Shown here piece after piece: positions 28,231 to 36,897 of a DNA stretch of 64,000 nt (positions are counted from its first letter, which is position 1; the number at the start of each line of letters is the position of its first letter). This DNA comes from Shewanella mesophila (GTDB lineage Bacteria > Pseudomonadota > Gammaproteobacteria > Enterobacterales > Shewanellaceae). The position numbers were made by a program, and so were the translations under genes. Location: positions 2,232,001 through 2,296,000 of the forward strand of contig NZ_CP080421.1 in NCBI RefSeq assembly GCF_019457515.1. Direction: 5' to 3'. The notes under the pieces are model-generated. The model was not told the DNA's origin, searched no databases, and worked only from the letters and a program-made list of their open reading frames with translations.

Positions 28231-30336
28231 ATGCCACCCTTTACCAAAAAACCAGTAAAACAAGATATTGCCCAGTCCCCCAAGAGGATTTCGAGCCTAG
28301 CACTGACCCTATTACTAAGTATTGGTTTCATCACTTCATCGGGTATAGTGACAGCAAAAACTCTCGTGGTTAACTCGCCAAATAAGCAGATACAGCTTGA
28401 ACTAACTGACGACAATCAACGCCCTGAATATCGTGTGCTATTTCACGGCCAGCCCATTATCAATAGTTCAAAGCTTGGCTTGGTATTTCAATCCTTAGGC
28501 GAATTTGGCGCTGAGTTTCTCATAGGAGATAGTCACGCCACCGAAGTGAACAGTAAATGGCAACAACCTTGGGGAGATCGCGAATGGGTCATTGATAAAC
28601 ATCATGGCTTAAGCACGCAATTGAGTAATGGTAAATACCACTTTTATGTCGACATTAAAGTTTTCGATGATGGGATTGGTTTTCGGTATAGGGTGCCTAA
28701 GCAAGGAGTACTTGAGGCTCTCAATATCACCCAGGAGTTAACCGAGTTTTCAATAGCACAAGCTAACAAGGCAACGGCTTGGTGGATACCTGCGCGTGGC
28801 TGGAATCGATACGAATATCTGTACAACAAGACTCCACTAACTGAGATAGACAGGGTACATACCCCGTTTACCTTTAAACTTGAAAATGGCGTGCACATGA
28901 GTATTCATGAGGCTGCGCTAGTCGACTACGCCGCCATGACCTTAGATCAACGTAGAGACGGGATCCTTCGCGCCGATCTTACACCTTGGTCAGACGGTCT
29001 AAAAGTGAAAACTCACGCTGGATTTTCAACCCCGTGGCGAACCATTCAAATAGCTGATAACGCTACTGGTCTGCTTAATTCAGATCTAATCTTAAACCTC
29101 AACGAACCCAATAAACTCGGTGATGTTACTTGGGTTGAGCCTGGAAAATATATGGGTATTTGGTGGGGAATGCACCTCAATGAAAACACTTGGGGATCGG
29201 GCGATAAGCACGGCGCAACCACCAAAGAAACGAAGCGATACATGGATTTTGCTGCCGATAACGGCTTTGCGGGTGTATTGGTTGAAGGCTGGAATACCGG
29301 TTGGGATGGCAGCTGGTTCCATAATGGCGATGTGTTTAGTTTCACAGAGACTTACCCAGATTTTGATCTACCCGAAATCGCGGCCTACGGGGCGAATAAG
29401 GGGGTACGGTTAATTGGGCATCACGAAACATCGGGCTCGGTGACCAACTATCGTAAGCAGATGAATGAGGCTTACGATTTGTATGAAAAGTATGGCGTGA
29501 CGCAAGTTAAAACAGGTTACGTCGCCGATGGTGGCGATATCAAACGCGTCGATGATAATGGCATCATTCGACATGAATGGCACGACGGTCAGTTTATGGT
29601 CAATGAATACCTACACAGCGTAACCGAGGCCGCCAAACGCCATATCAGCATCAATACCCATGAGCCGATTAAAGATACAGGACTTCGCCGCACCTACCCC
29701 AATTGGATAAGTCGTGAAGGCGCCCGAGGTCAAGAGTTTAACGCATGGGGAACACCGCCGAACAACCCGTCTCACACAACCACCCTCGCCTATACTCGCA
29801 TGCTCGCAGGCCCTATGGATTTTACGCCGGGGATCTTCGATCTCGCGCCAAAAGGGTTAGATGCCGTCAATCGAGTCCAAACCACATTGACGAAACAGCT
29901 AGCCCTCTATGTCGTGCTTTATAGCCCAATTCAGATGGCAGCCGATCTCCCTCGTAACTATGCAAAGCATCCTGACGCCTTTAAGTTTATTCAAGATGTG
30001 CCAACCGATTGGCAGCAAAGTATCGCGCTAGCAGGCGAAGTGGGTGAATATGTTGTTTTTGCCCGTCAAGAGCGAGGCGGTAAAAGCAACGGAAGTGACT
30101 GGTACCTAGGTGCAATAACCGATGATAACGCCCGAATAATCGAGATCGATTTAGACTTTCTTGAGCCAAACAAACGCTATGAAGCGCAGATCTACCGTGA
30201 TGGTGATAAGGCTAACTGGCGAACGAAGCCCTACGATTATGTTATCGAAACTCAGGTAATTAACGCAAAAGATAAACTCACCTTAAGCCTGGCAAGTAGT
30301 GGGGGCACTGCGATTCGCTTTAAGGCACTCGATTAA
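28231..30336 (+). CDS. GH97 alpha-glucosidase, SusB-like, exported
   Basis: 701 residues. The signal peptide core is SSLALTLLLSIGFITSSGIVTA. It is followed by the GH97 N-terminal beta domain, the barrel (GVLVEGWNTGWDG), and the NTHEPIKDTG and ARGQEFNAW segments. Their glutamates correspond to the inverting, SusB-type subgroup; retaining members have Asp instead. It would release glucose from maltodextrins in the periplasm. The frame is open back to 28105, but that would place operator 3 inside the gene; the ATG at 28231 has GGAG five bases ahead and a normal signal-peptide length. It belongs to the maltodextrin regulon by its operator. Confidence 0.9.
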   Translation: MPPFTKKPVKQDIAQSPKRISSLALTLLLSIGFITSSGIVTAKTLVVNSPNKQIQLELTDDNQRPEYRVLFHGQPIINSSKLGLVFQSLGEFGAEFLIGDSHATEVNSKWQQPWGDREWVIDKHHGLSTQLSNGKYHFYVDIKVFDDGIGFRYRVPKQGVLEALNITQELTEFSIAQANKATAWWIPARGWNRYEYLYNKTPLTEIDRVHTPFTFKLENGVHMSIHEAALVDYAAMTLDQRRDGILRADLTPWSDGLKVKTHAGFSTPWRTIQIADNATGLLNSDLILNLNEPNKLGDVTWVEPGKYMGIWWGMHLNENTWGSGDKHGATTKETKRYMDFAADNGFAGVLVEGWNTGWDGSWFHNGDVFSFTETYPDFDLPEIAAYGANKGVRLIGHHETSGSVTNYRKQMNEAYDLYEKYGVTQVKTGYVADGGDIKRVDDNGIIRHEWHDGQFMVNEYLHSVTEAAKRHISINTHEPIKDTGLRRTYPNWISREGARGQEFNAWGTPPNNPSHTTTLAYTRMLAGPMDFTPGIFDLAPKGLDAVNRVQTTLTKQLALYVVLYSPIQMAADLPRNYAKHPDAFKFIQDVPTDWQQSIALAGEVGEYVVFARQERGGKSNGSDWYLGAITDDNARIIEIDLDFLEPNKRYEAQIYRDGDKANWRTKPYDYVIETQVINAKDKLTLSLASSGGTAIRFKALD

Positions 30337-30744
30337 CCCTAAGCACTTAATACTATGTACTTAATACGGGCCCCTTAACACCAGGCAGTTAACACCAATC
30401 GGTTAATACTAGCTAAGACTCCCGATGCGTTCGCGGCCAGCGAGCTGCATCGGGAGCCACCAGCTGATGATCCTCTTCGCGGCACTCATTCTGCAGTCCC
30501 CTTATCCTCACAGCAACTATTACCAGCAAAGCAACTATCACCTGCAAAGCAATTATCACCTTCACAAAGATCAGCACCGCAGCAACATCTGCTAACTTTT
30601 TATCTGTTATTTTTTGTACCCTTATTACTCGTTTTTGATACTGTAACTGTTAATTTACTGCGCCTAATGTACCCCACATCGATAATGAACGATGTACTTA
30701 CAAACAATATCGACAGAACTTATCTACAAATAAATGAGGTAATG
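30337..30744. other. 400-base repeat-rich intergenic region
   Basis: No gene seen. It holds a degenerate array of TTAAYACYA-like units (30344-30412), a 10-bp hairpin without a T run (30419-30456) and three 18-bp direct repeats (30513-30566). The last bases carry the ribosome site of the M28 peptidase (GAGG at 30735). Confidence 0.6.
30513..30566. repeat. 18-bp tandem repeat, three copies
   Basis: Units at 30513, 30531 and 30549, of the type GCAACTATCACCTGCAAA, each differing by a few bases. Confidence 0.85.
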
Positions 30745-32151
30745 ATGAACATTCGCCCCACTAACCGCCGATTTGCTGCGCTATTACTGCTTTCACCTTT
30801 TTGGGTCACCCCTTGCTTAGCAACGGCGACCGTATCATCACAACAACTCGACGTCCCGCAGATGGCACCTTCAAACGAAGATTTACGCCTTTATGATATC
30901 GCCACCGCAACCCAAAGCGATCGCATCATGAGTGACATTCAAACCTTAGTCGATTTTGGTACGCGCCATACTCTGTCTGATACGACGTCAAATACTCATG
31001 GGGTCGGCGCCGCTCGCCGCTGGGTGAAGGCCGAGTTTGAGCGCATCTCTACGCAATGTGGCAATTGCCTCGATGTCATTGAAGTGGGCGCAAAGGTCTC
31101 TGGTAAACGTATTCCCACTGACACCCAAGTGGTCAATATCATCGCCATTCAAAAAGGTAAATCGGATCCTAATCGCGTTGTGATGATGAGTGGTGATATC
31201 GATTCACGGGTGAGCGATGTGATGGACTCAACCTCTATCTCTCCTGGTGCTAACGATAATGCCTCCGGCGTAGCTGGCGCGTTAGAAGCCGCTCGGGTGT
31301 TATCAAAATATCAATTTGAAGGCACCATTGTTTATGCGGCGCTTTCAGGTGAAGAACAGGGCTTATATGGCGGCGCAGCACTTGCTGATTATGCCAAAAC
31401 CCAAGGCTGGCAAGTAGAAGCTGTGCTTAACAACGATATGATAGGTAACATCGAAGGGATCAACGGTGTGGTAAGTAATCATACGGTACGCGTGTTTTCA
31501 GAAGGCGTGCGCATAGCTGAAACGCCTAGCGAAGCAAAAGAGCGTTATTTCAGTGGTGGCGAGAACGATTCTGCCTCACGTAATCTTGCTCGTCATATTA
31601 AGTCCCTTGCCGATCAATATATGACGAATCTGGATGTGAAATTAATCTATCGCTTAGATCGTTTTGGTCGCGGTGGTCACCATTTGCCCTTCAATAAAGC
31701 CGGTTTTCCAGCGGTACGAATAATGGAAACTAACGAAAACTACAACCGACAGCATCAAGATATTCGAGTCGAAAATGGTATAGCCTATGGCGATGTCATC
31801 GAGGGCGTCGATAAGGTGCTTACGGCAAAACTCACCGCATTAAATGCGATTAGCCTAGCATCGATGGCTTGGGCACCCACACCGCCGAGTGACGTGAAGA
31901 TCAGTGGTCAAGTCTCTGCTAACACGACCCTTAATTGGCAAAAATCGAACCAATCCAATGTGGCTGGCTACCGCGTGTATTGGCGTGAAACGACTGAGAG
32001 CGAATGGAGCTACAGTCGTTATGTTGGCAAGGTAGATCAATTTACTTTTAACAACTTGGTGATCGATAACTATCTGTTTGGCGTTGCCGCAGTGGGTAAC
32101 AATGGCAACACTAGCCCAGTTGTATTCCCTGGCGCTGCGGGTCAGTTTTAG
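30745..32151 (+). CDS. Exported M28-family zinc aminopeptidase
   Basis: 468 residues. Signal peptide RFAALLLLSPFWVTPCLATA. Peptidase domain with the co-catalytic zinc ligands expected of M28: Asp in SPGANDNASG, Glu pair in SGEEQGLYG, Asp in NNDMIGN and His in GRGGHHLPF. The C-terminal ~95 residues (TPPSDVKISGQ onward) look like a fibronectin III-type beta domain. It would trim peptides in the periplasm or outside. The frame opens at 30667, but the ATG at 30745 follows GAGG with a good gap and gives a proper signal peptide. It sits between two genes of the maltodextrin regulon without an operator of its own; its link to glucan use is unclear. Confidence 0.88.
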   Translation: MNIRPTNRRFAALLLLSPFWVTPCLATATVSSQQLDVPQMAPSNEDLRLYDIATATQSDRIMSDIQTLVDFGTRHTLSDTTSNTHGVGAARRWVKAEFERISTQCGNCLDVIEVGAKVSGKRIPTDTQVVNIIAIQKGKSDPNRVVMMSGDIDSRVSDVMDSTSISPGANDNASGVAGALEAARVLSKYQFEGTIVYAALSGEEQGLYGGAALADYAKTQGWQVEAVLNNDMIGNIEGINGVVSNHTVRVFSEGVRIAETPSEAKERYFSGGENDSASRNLARHIKSLADQYMTNLDVKLIYRLDRFGRGGHHLPFNKAGFPAVRIMETNENYNRQHQDIRVENGIAYGDVIEGVDKVLTAKLTALNAISLASMAWAPTPPSDVKISGQVSANTTLNWQKSNQSNVAGYRVYWRETTESEWSYSRYVGKVDQFTFNNLVIDNYLFGVAAVGNNGNTSPVVFPGAAGQF

Positions 32152-32319
32152 TACAAAGATCCCTTACGATAGATATCACAGCTGAAGGTATATGAGCGCT
32201 ATGTTAGTGTTAGACATTGCGCTCTTAAGATAACATATTCATCGTTTTGTCCAATTTCCCTCCCCACTTCCCCCTGATTTAAGTTAACAACAGGCTACGC
32301 AAAAGTTAATGCATGATGA

Positions 32320-32333
32320 TGAATACGTATGTA
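32320..32333. promoter_or_regulatory. LacI-type operator 4, before sugar transporter
   Basis: TGAATACGTATGTA, one base different from operators 2 and 3. Its TATGTA could double as a -10 element. Confidence 0.75.
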
Positions 32334-32366
32334 ATCGGTTGTAGGTGAAATCGGCTCAGGGGTAAC

Positions 32367-32462
32367 ATGCAAGGGTGTTTAATTTCATGTTGTGAACTCC
32401 ATATGGAATTGGCCAGGTCGAATCTATTCAGATTGAACGTGAACTGTTTCTCCTTCATTTGA
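32367..32462 (+). CDS. Candidate leader peptide (31 aa)
   Basis: A small ORF, MQGCLISCCELHMELARSNL at its start, with AGGGG four bases before the ATG and a stop 66 bases before the terminator stem. It has four cysteines and no family. It may be chance; listed because of its position between an operator and a terminator in the transporter leader. Confidence 0.25.
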   Translation: MQGCLISCCELHMELARSNLFRLNVNCFSFI

Positions 32463-32527
32463 CTAGATCTAGAGTCTCTATCTGCTCATCTAGGCGACAG
32501 CCTTGAGAAAGTAGAACCCTAGCTTTT

Positions 32528-32568
32528 AGCGAATACCCGTTTAGGGAAGCGTGTATTCGCTTTTTTTT
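32528..32568 (+). terminator. Terminator or attenuator ahead of sugar transporter
   Basis: AGCGAATAC pairs with GTATTCGCT, followed by eight T residues. CCCTA at 32517 could instead pair with TAGGG at 32542, which would sequester the left arm. It may simply end the M28 peptidase transcript, or attenuate the transporter mRNA. Confidence 0.75.
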
Positions 32569-32679
32569 ATCGAGACTCGGCCCTTAAGTTAAGCCTTTTG
32601 AAAACAGAGATGCTTAACGTAAGCTAGGCACAAAACCATGAAAGCTCAACAGCCCCTTATAATAACAAGAGAAAAATCG

Positions 32680-34221
32680 ATGACTGACATTCGCTCAGAT
32701 GATCAGCAAATTAGCTCCAAGCCCATGCTCAGCTTTTGGCAGATTTTCAACATGTGCTTTGGGTTTCTAGGGATACAGTTTGGCTTCGCGCTGCAAAATG
32801 CCAACGTTAGCCGTATCTTTCAAACCTTAGGTGCCTCGATAGATGATATTCCGATCCTGTGGATTGCGGCGCCGCTAACCGGATTATTGGTGCAACCTAT
32901 CATAGGTTACATGAGTGATAATACCTGGGGGCGCTTGGGTCGTCGTCGCCCCTACTTTCTTATTGGGGCTATCTGCACCACACTCGCCCTTTTTATCATG
33001 CCGCACTCGCCTGTGCTTTGGGTTGCTGCTGGTATGTTGTGGATCATGGACGCGTCGATCAATATCGCCATGGAGCCGTTTCGCGCCTTTGTCGGCGATA
33101 ACCTGCCTAACCAGCAGCGAGCCCAAGGTTATGCGATGCAGAGTTTCTTTATCGGCATCGGCGCTGTGGTTGCCTCGGCGCTGCCCTATGTATTGACCAA
33201 CGACTTTAATGTCGCCAATACCGCGCCCGCTGGTGAAATTGCCGACTCAGTGCGTTACGCCTTTTACTTTGGCGGTGTAGTGCTGCTGCTAGCAGTGTGC
33301 TGGACTGTGTTTACAACCAAAGAATACTCACCACAAGAGCTTGCTAAATTTGAATCTCACGAGCAACTAGCTCGCCCAAACCAACATACCCGAACTTGGC
33401 AAACATACCGCAAAGCGGCGATTATCTGGAGCCTATTAGGCGCGGTATTAACCATGTTAGTTCTGGTTAAATCACTCGATAAGCAACTGTATATTCTTAC
33501 CCTAGGCATTTTCGCTTTTGGGCCACTACAATGGTTTTGTAGCCATCGCTTACAACATCATAGCGACGTACATCGTGATAAGCAGGGAATGATATTCAGT
33601 GTTGTTGACTCACTATTTCATATGCCCAAGGCGATGCGTCAGCTTGCCGTGGTACAGTTTTTCTCTTGGTTTGCGCTGTTTTCTATGTGGATCTATACCA
33701 CTGCAGCTGTAACCGACTATCACTATGGTACCCAAGATGTATTATCTAAGGCCTATAACGATGGCGCCGATTGGGTCGGGATGCTATTTGCGTCTTATAA
33801 TGGTTTTTCAGCATTAGCGGCGTTGCTCATTCCCCTTCTCGCAATGGCAGTAGGACTAAAGTTTAGTCATTTAATCAACCTCTTCTGCGGCGGTCTTGGC
33901 CTCATTAGTTTCTATTTCATTAAAGATCCCAAGTTACTCTGGCTTCCTATGATAGGCGTAGGTATCGCATGGGCTTCTATTCTATCGATTCCGTACGCAC
34001 TGCTCTCAAATGTATTACCTGCTGGAAAAATGGGGATCTACATGGGAATTTTTAACTTCTTCATTGTTATTCCACAACTACTCGCCGCTAGCGTACTTGG
34101 GGTTATATTAAATACCTTGTTCGATGGCCAACCTATTTTTGCGTTGATTATGGGCGGTAGCTTTATGTTGCTAGCAGGAATAAGCGTGTTATTTGTCTCC
34201 TTAAGCCCAGAAAAACAATAA
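32680..34221 (+). CDS. MFS sugar transporter, maltose/maltodextrin (MalT-type)
   Basis: 513 residues with about 12 membrane segments. The RLGRRRPYFLIGA segment after the second helix and the overall pattern place it with the GPH-like sugar:cation symporters used for maltose or sucrose uptake. It would carry maltose or short maltodextrins across the inner membrane. The frame opens at 32638; the ATG at 32680 (MTDIRSDDQQ) is chosen because AAGAGA lies seven bases before it and the hydrophobic part begins soon after. It is followed at 29 bases by the glucoamylase gene, so the two are likely one transcript under operator 4. Substrate is inferred from context. Confidence 0.87.
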   Translation: MTDIRSDDQQISSKPMLSFWQIFNMCFGFLGIQFGFALQNANVSRIFQTLGASIDDIPILWIAAPLTGLLVQPIIGYMSDNTWGRLGRRRPYFLIGAICTTLALFIMPHSPVLWVAAGMLWIMDASINIAMEPFRAFVGDNLPNQQRAQGYAMQSFFIGIGAVVASALPYVLTNDFNVANTAPAGEIADSVRYAFYFGGVVLLLAVCWTVFTTKEYSPQELAKFESHEQLARPNQHTRTWQTYRKAAIIWSLLGAVLTMLVLVKSLDKQLYILTLGIFAFGPLQWFCSHRLQHHSDVHRDKQGMIFSVVDSLFHMPKAMRQLAVVQFFSWFALFSMWIYTTAAVTDYHYGTQDVLSKAYNDGADWVGMLFASYNGFSALAALLIPLLAMAVGLKFSHLINLFCGGLGLISFYFIKDPKLLWLPMIGVGIAWASILSIPYALLSNVLPAGKMGIYMGIFNFFIVIPQLLAASVLGVILNTLFDGQPIFALIMGGSFMLLAGISVLFVSLSPEKQ

Positions 34222-34250
34222 TTATTATTAACAGACAAGGGAATCGCCTA

Positions 34251-36746
34251 ATGACTGTCAAGCCAACTCTTTTTAGCCGCTCGCTGATCGCACTCTCCTT
34301 AACTACCTTGCTCTGTGCTTGCGGAGCCGATTCGAACACACAAGTGGGCAGCAACACTGTCTCCCCATCCAAGATTGCACCGGGAGCGCCAGGCGAGTTA
34401 CCCACGTGGGCATTTTCGGGTAAAACAGGAATTGGCACCTCCTATGAACCCTATATGGCAAGCGATTCACATACTGGGGAATACAAAGACAGCGTTGCCA
34501 ACCCCATCAGCCGAGTTTGGTTCTCATTAGCTCAAGGCGTGCTAACCGAAACCATGTATGGGCTTATTCATAACGCCCAACTTAAAGAAGCGCAATTTAT
34601 TATCGCGGGTAAGGATTTTGTCGACACGGAAAAAGACAACACTTTTACCAGCATAGATTATCTGTATAAGGATGACGCAGGCAGGCCACTATCACTCGCC
34701 TATAAGGTAATAAACAAGGATATTGAGGGTAAGTACCAGATAGAGAAACATTTCTTTACCGATCCCGATCGTGATGCCTTGATGATGAAGGTGATTTTTA
34801 CCGCTTTTGAGCCCGGTATCACTCCCTATCTTTATGTTAATCCACATGTCGATAACAGCGGTGCCAATGATATCGCCAGCATCAGTAGCGACGGCAATAC
34901 CCTATTTGCATCCACTGGCAGCAAAGACTCCACGGTTATCACCATTAAAGCCGATATCCCATTCGTAAAATCCAGTGCGGGCTTTGTTGGTCGATCTGAT
35001 GGCATAACAGACCTAAAACAAAATGGTCAGATGGATTGGTTATATCAGTCGACAACTGACGACAATAATCAGTTAGGAAATGTGGCTTTAACGGCTCAGT
35101 TACCTAGCCTCAGCGTCAGCCAAAACGGTGCGCCAAGCCTAAGTGCGACTTTTGTCATTGGCTTTGGAGCAGATAAAACAAGCAGTATTAATACCGCCCA
35201 AGCGACATTAGATAGCGGCTATGACAAGGTGCTGCGCGCCTATAATGGCGAGGGCGAATCACTCGGTTGGCAAGATTATCTCTCCTCTCTCGACGCCCTT
35301 GCTCCAATGACAGCCAACACTGCCGATAACGGCAAACTCTTGTACGCCAGTGCCCTAGTACTAAAAGCGCAAGAAGATAAAACCCATGCGGGCGCATTGA
35401 TCGCCTCCTTATCTAATCCTTGGGGGGATACGGTTTCTGCCGTTAAGGGCAGCACAGGCTATAAAGCGGTATGGCCACGTGATTTTTACCAATGTGCGAT
35501 GGCCTTTCTGGCCATGGGCGATACTCAAACCCCAAAAGTGGCCTTTGAATACCTAAAGAAAGTACAAGTGTCGGCGCAAACTCCAGGTTATAAAGGCGTA
35601 CCCGGCTGGTTTTTGCAAAAAACCCACGTTGATGGCGAAATCGAATGGGTTGGCGTGCAGCTAGATCAAACCGCCATGCCGATTATGCTTGGTTGGAAAC
35701 TCTGGCAAGCGGGCGTATTAACCGATATCGAGATTAGCCATTGGTATCAAGAGATGCTTAAACCTGCGGCGGAGTTTTTGGTGACTGGTGGTGACGTTAA
35801 CTTAGATTGGAACCAGACTCGCATTAGTCCGCTTAAGACTCAGCAAGAACGCTGGGAAGAGCAACAAGGCTACTCACCATCGACTTCGGCCGCTGTCATA
35901 GCTGGCTTAATTGCGGCGAGTGACATTGCTAAACACAGTGGTGATCAACAAGGCGCAGCTCGTTATCTAAATGAGGCCCAGCAGATGGAGTCTCGTCTAT
36001 CGGCCCTAATGATCACGACTCAAGGATTGCTCAATGAGAAAGACAATGGACAGTCGAGATCCTCTGCCCCATATTATGTGCGCCTTGCACCAACGGGACA
36101 ACCTAATAGCAGTGAGCAACTGGCTGACAACAATGGTAAAACAGGTCTTGATCAACGCCTAATATTAGATGGTGGTTTCTTAGAGCTAGTACGTTACGGA
36201 GTGCGCCGTGCAGATGATCCAACCATTAATCATACTGCAAGCCTAATTGATAATATGGCGCTTGAAGATAATCTCAGAGTAAAGTACTTATTTACCACTA
36301 AAGATGGCCAGCAAATTCCAGGCTTTAGACGTTATGGTAACGATGGCTATGGCGAAGATACTCAAAGTGGTGCGAGCTATGCCGAATCAGGCAGTAATAC
36401 AAGCAATCAACGCGGACGAGTATGGCCATTCTTCACTGGAGAGCGTGGACATTTTGAACTAGCCAAAGCCTTAGCGACTGACACATTGACAGCCGAGCGC
36501 CACTCGCAACTCAAAAATCAATATGTCAAAGGGATGGAATATTTTGCCAATGATGGCCTCATGCTGCCAGAGCAAGCTTGGGACGGCATCGGCGACCCAA
36601 CTCGATACAATTATCAGCTTGGACAAGGCACCAACTCGGCAACACCACTCGCCTGGACTCACGCTGAGTATGTCAAATTAGTTCGCTCGATGACAGACAA
36701 TCAAGTTTGGGATCACTACCCTATCGTGGCGCCAGCGTTAAAGTAG
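34251..36746 (+). CDS. GH15 glucoamylase (glucan 1,4-alpha-glucosidase), lipoprotein
   Basis: 831 residues. A lipoprotein signal with a lipobox ending LLCAC (first Cys-type cleavage near residue 24) predicts membrane anchoring in the periplasm or on the surface. An N-terminal beta domain of the glucodextranase/glucoamylase kind (about 50-330) precedes the alpha/alpha barrel with WPRDFYQ. The two catalytic glutamates are expected in WEEQQGYSPS (about 535) and LPEQAWDG (about 775). It would cut glucose from the non-reducing ends of maltodextrins. Start at 34251 with AAGGG upstream. A strong terminator ends the transcript. Confidence 0.93.
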   Translation: MTVKPTLFSRSLIALSLTTLLCACGADSNTQVGSNTVSPSKIAPGAPGELPTWAFSGKTGIGTSYEPYMASDSHTGEYKDSVANPISRVWFSLAQGVLTETMYGLIHNAQLKEAQFIIAGKDFVDTEKDNTFTSIDYLYKDDAGRPLSLAYKVINKDIEGKYQIEKHFFTDPDRDALMMKVIFTAFEPGITPYLYVNPHVDNSGANDIASISSDGNTLFASTGSKDSTVITIKADIPFVKSSAGFVGRSDGITDLKQNGQMDWLYQSTTDDNNQLGNVALTAQLPSLSVSQNGAPSLSATFVIGFGADKTSSINTAQATLDSGYDKVLRAYNGEGESLGWQDYLSSLDALAPMTANTADNGKLLYASALVLKAQEDKTHAGALIASLSNPWGDTVSAVKGSTGYKAVWPRDFYQCAMAFLAMGDTQTPKVAFEYLKKVQVSAQTPGYKGVPGWFLQKTHVDGEIEWVGVQLDQTAMPIMLGWKLWQAGVLTDIEISHWYQEMLKPAAEFLVTGGDVNLDWNQTRISPLKTQQERWEEQQGYSPSTSAAVIAGLIAASDIAKHSGDQQGAARYLNEAQQMESRLSALMITTQGLLNEKDNGQSRSSAPYYVRLAPTGQPNSSEQLADNNGKTGLDQRLILDGGFLELVRYGVRRADDPTINHTASLIDNMALEDNLRVKYLFTTKDGQQIPGFRRYGNDGYGEDTQSGASYAESGSNTSNQRGRVWPFFTGERGHFELAKALATDTLTAERHSQLKNQYVKGMEYFANDGLMLPEQAWDGIGDPTRYNYQLGQGTNSATPLAWTHAEYVKLVRSMTDNQVWDHYPIVAPALK

Positions 36747-36768
36747 TGATTTCTGTCATCTGATGATT

Positions 36769-36809
36769 AAAAAAGCCACCTAACCTCATCTGAGTTAAGT
36801 GGCTTTTTT
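36769..36809. terminator. Bidirectional intrinsic terminator
   Basis: AAAAAAGCCAC pairs with GTGGCTTTTTT; the inner part also pairs (TAACTCA type). It serves the glucoamylase gene on the plus strand and can serve the outer-membrane protein gene on the minus strand. Confidence 0.9.
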
Positions 36810-36836
36810 GACACTCAAGCGCTAATCATAGTTAGT

Positions 36837-36854
36837 TAACCTCAACTCGGGTTA
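36837..36854. repeat. Copy of dispersed 18-bp palindrome
   Basis: TAACCTCAACTCGGGTTA, one base from the copy at 22600. It lies just after a terminator, between convergent genes. Confidence 0.7.
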
Positions 36855-36897
36855 GTTAATATTGATATCTACAATACATTGACGTGTATGACTCAAC

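Larger units (their letters stand above)
32152..32679. promoter_or_regulatory. Long leader region of the sugar transporter gene
   Basis: 528 bases containing operator 4 (32320-32333), a 31-codon ORF with a ribosome site (32367-32462) and a strong terminator hairpin (32528-32568) about 110 bases ahead of the transporter start. If transcription starts near the operator, the mRNA leader would exceed 300 bases and contain the terminator. Confidence 0.55.

Noticed and set aside
30419..30456. 10-bp hairpin as a terminator for the GH97 gene
   Set aside because: The stem is perfect, but the loop is 18 bases and no T run follows, so it is not a convincing intrinsic terminator.
30513..30566. CRISPR-like array
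   Set aside because: The three 18-bp units are directly abutting with no spacers, so it is a simple tandem repeat.
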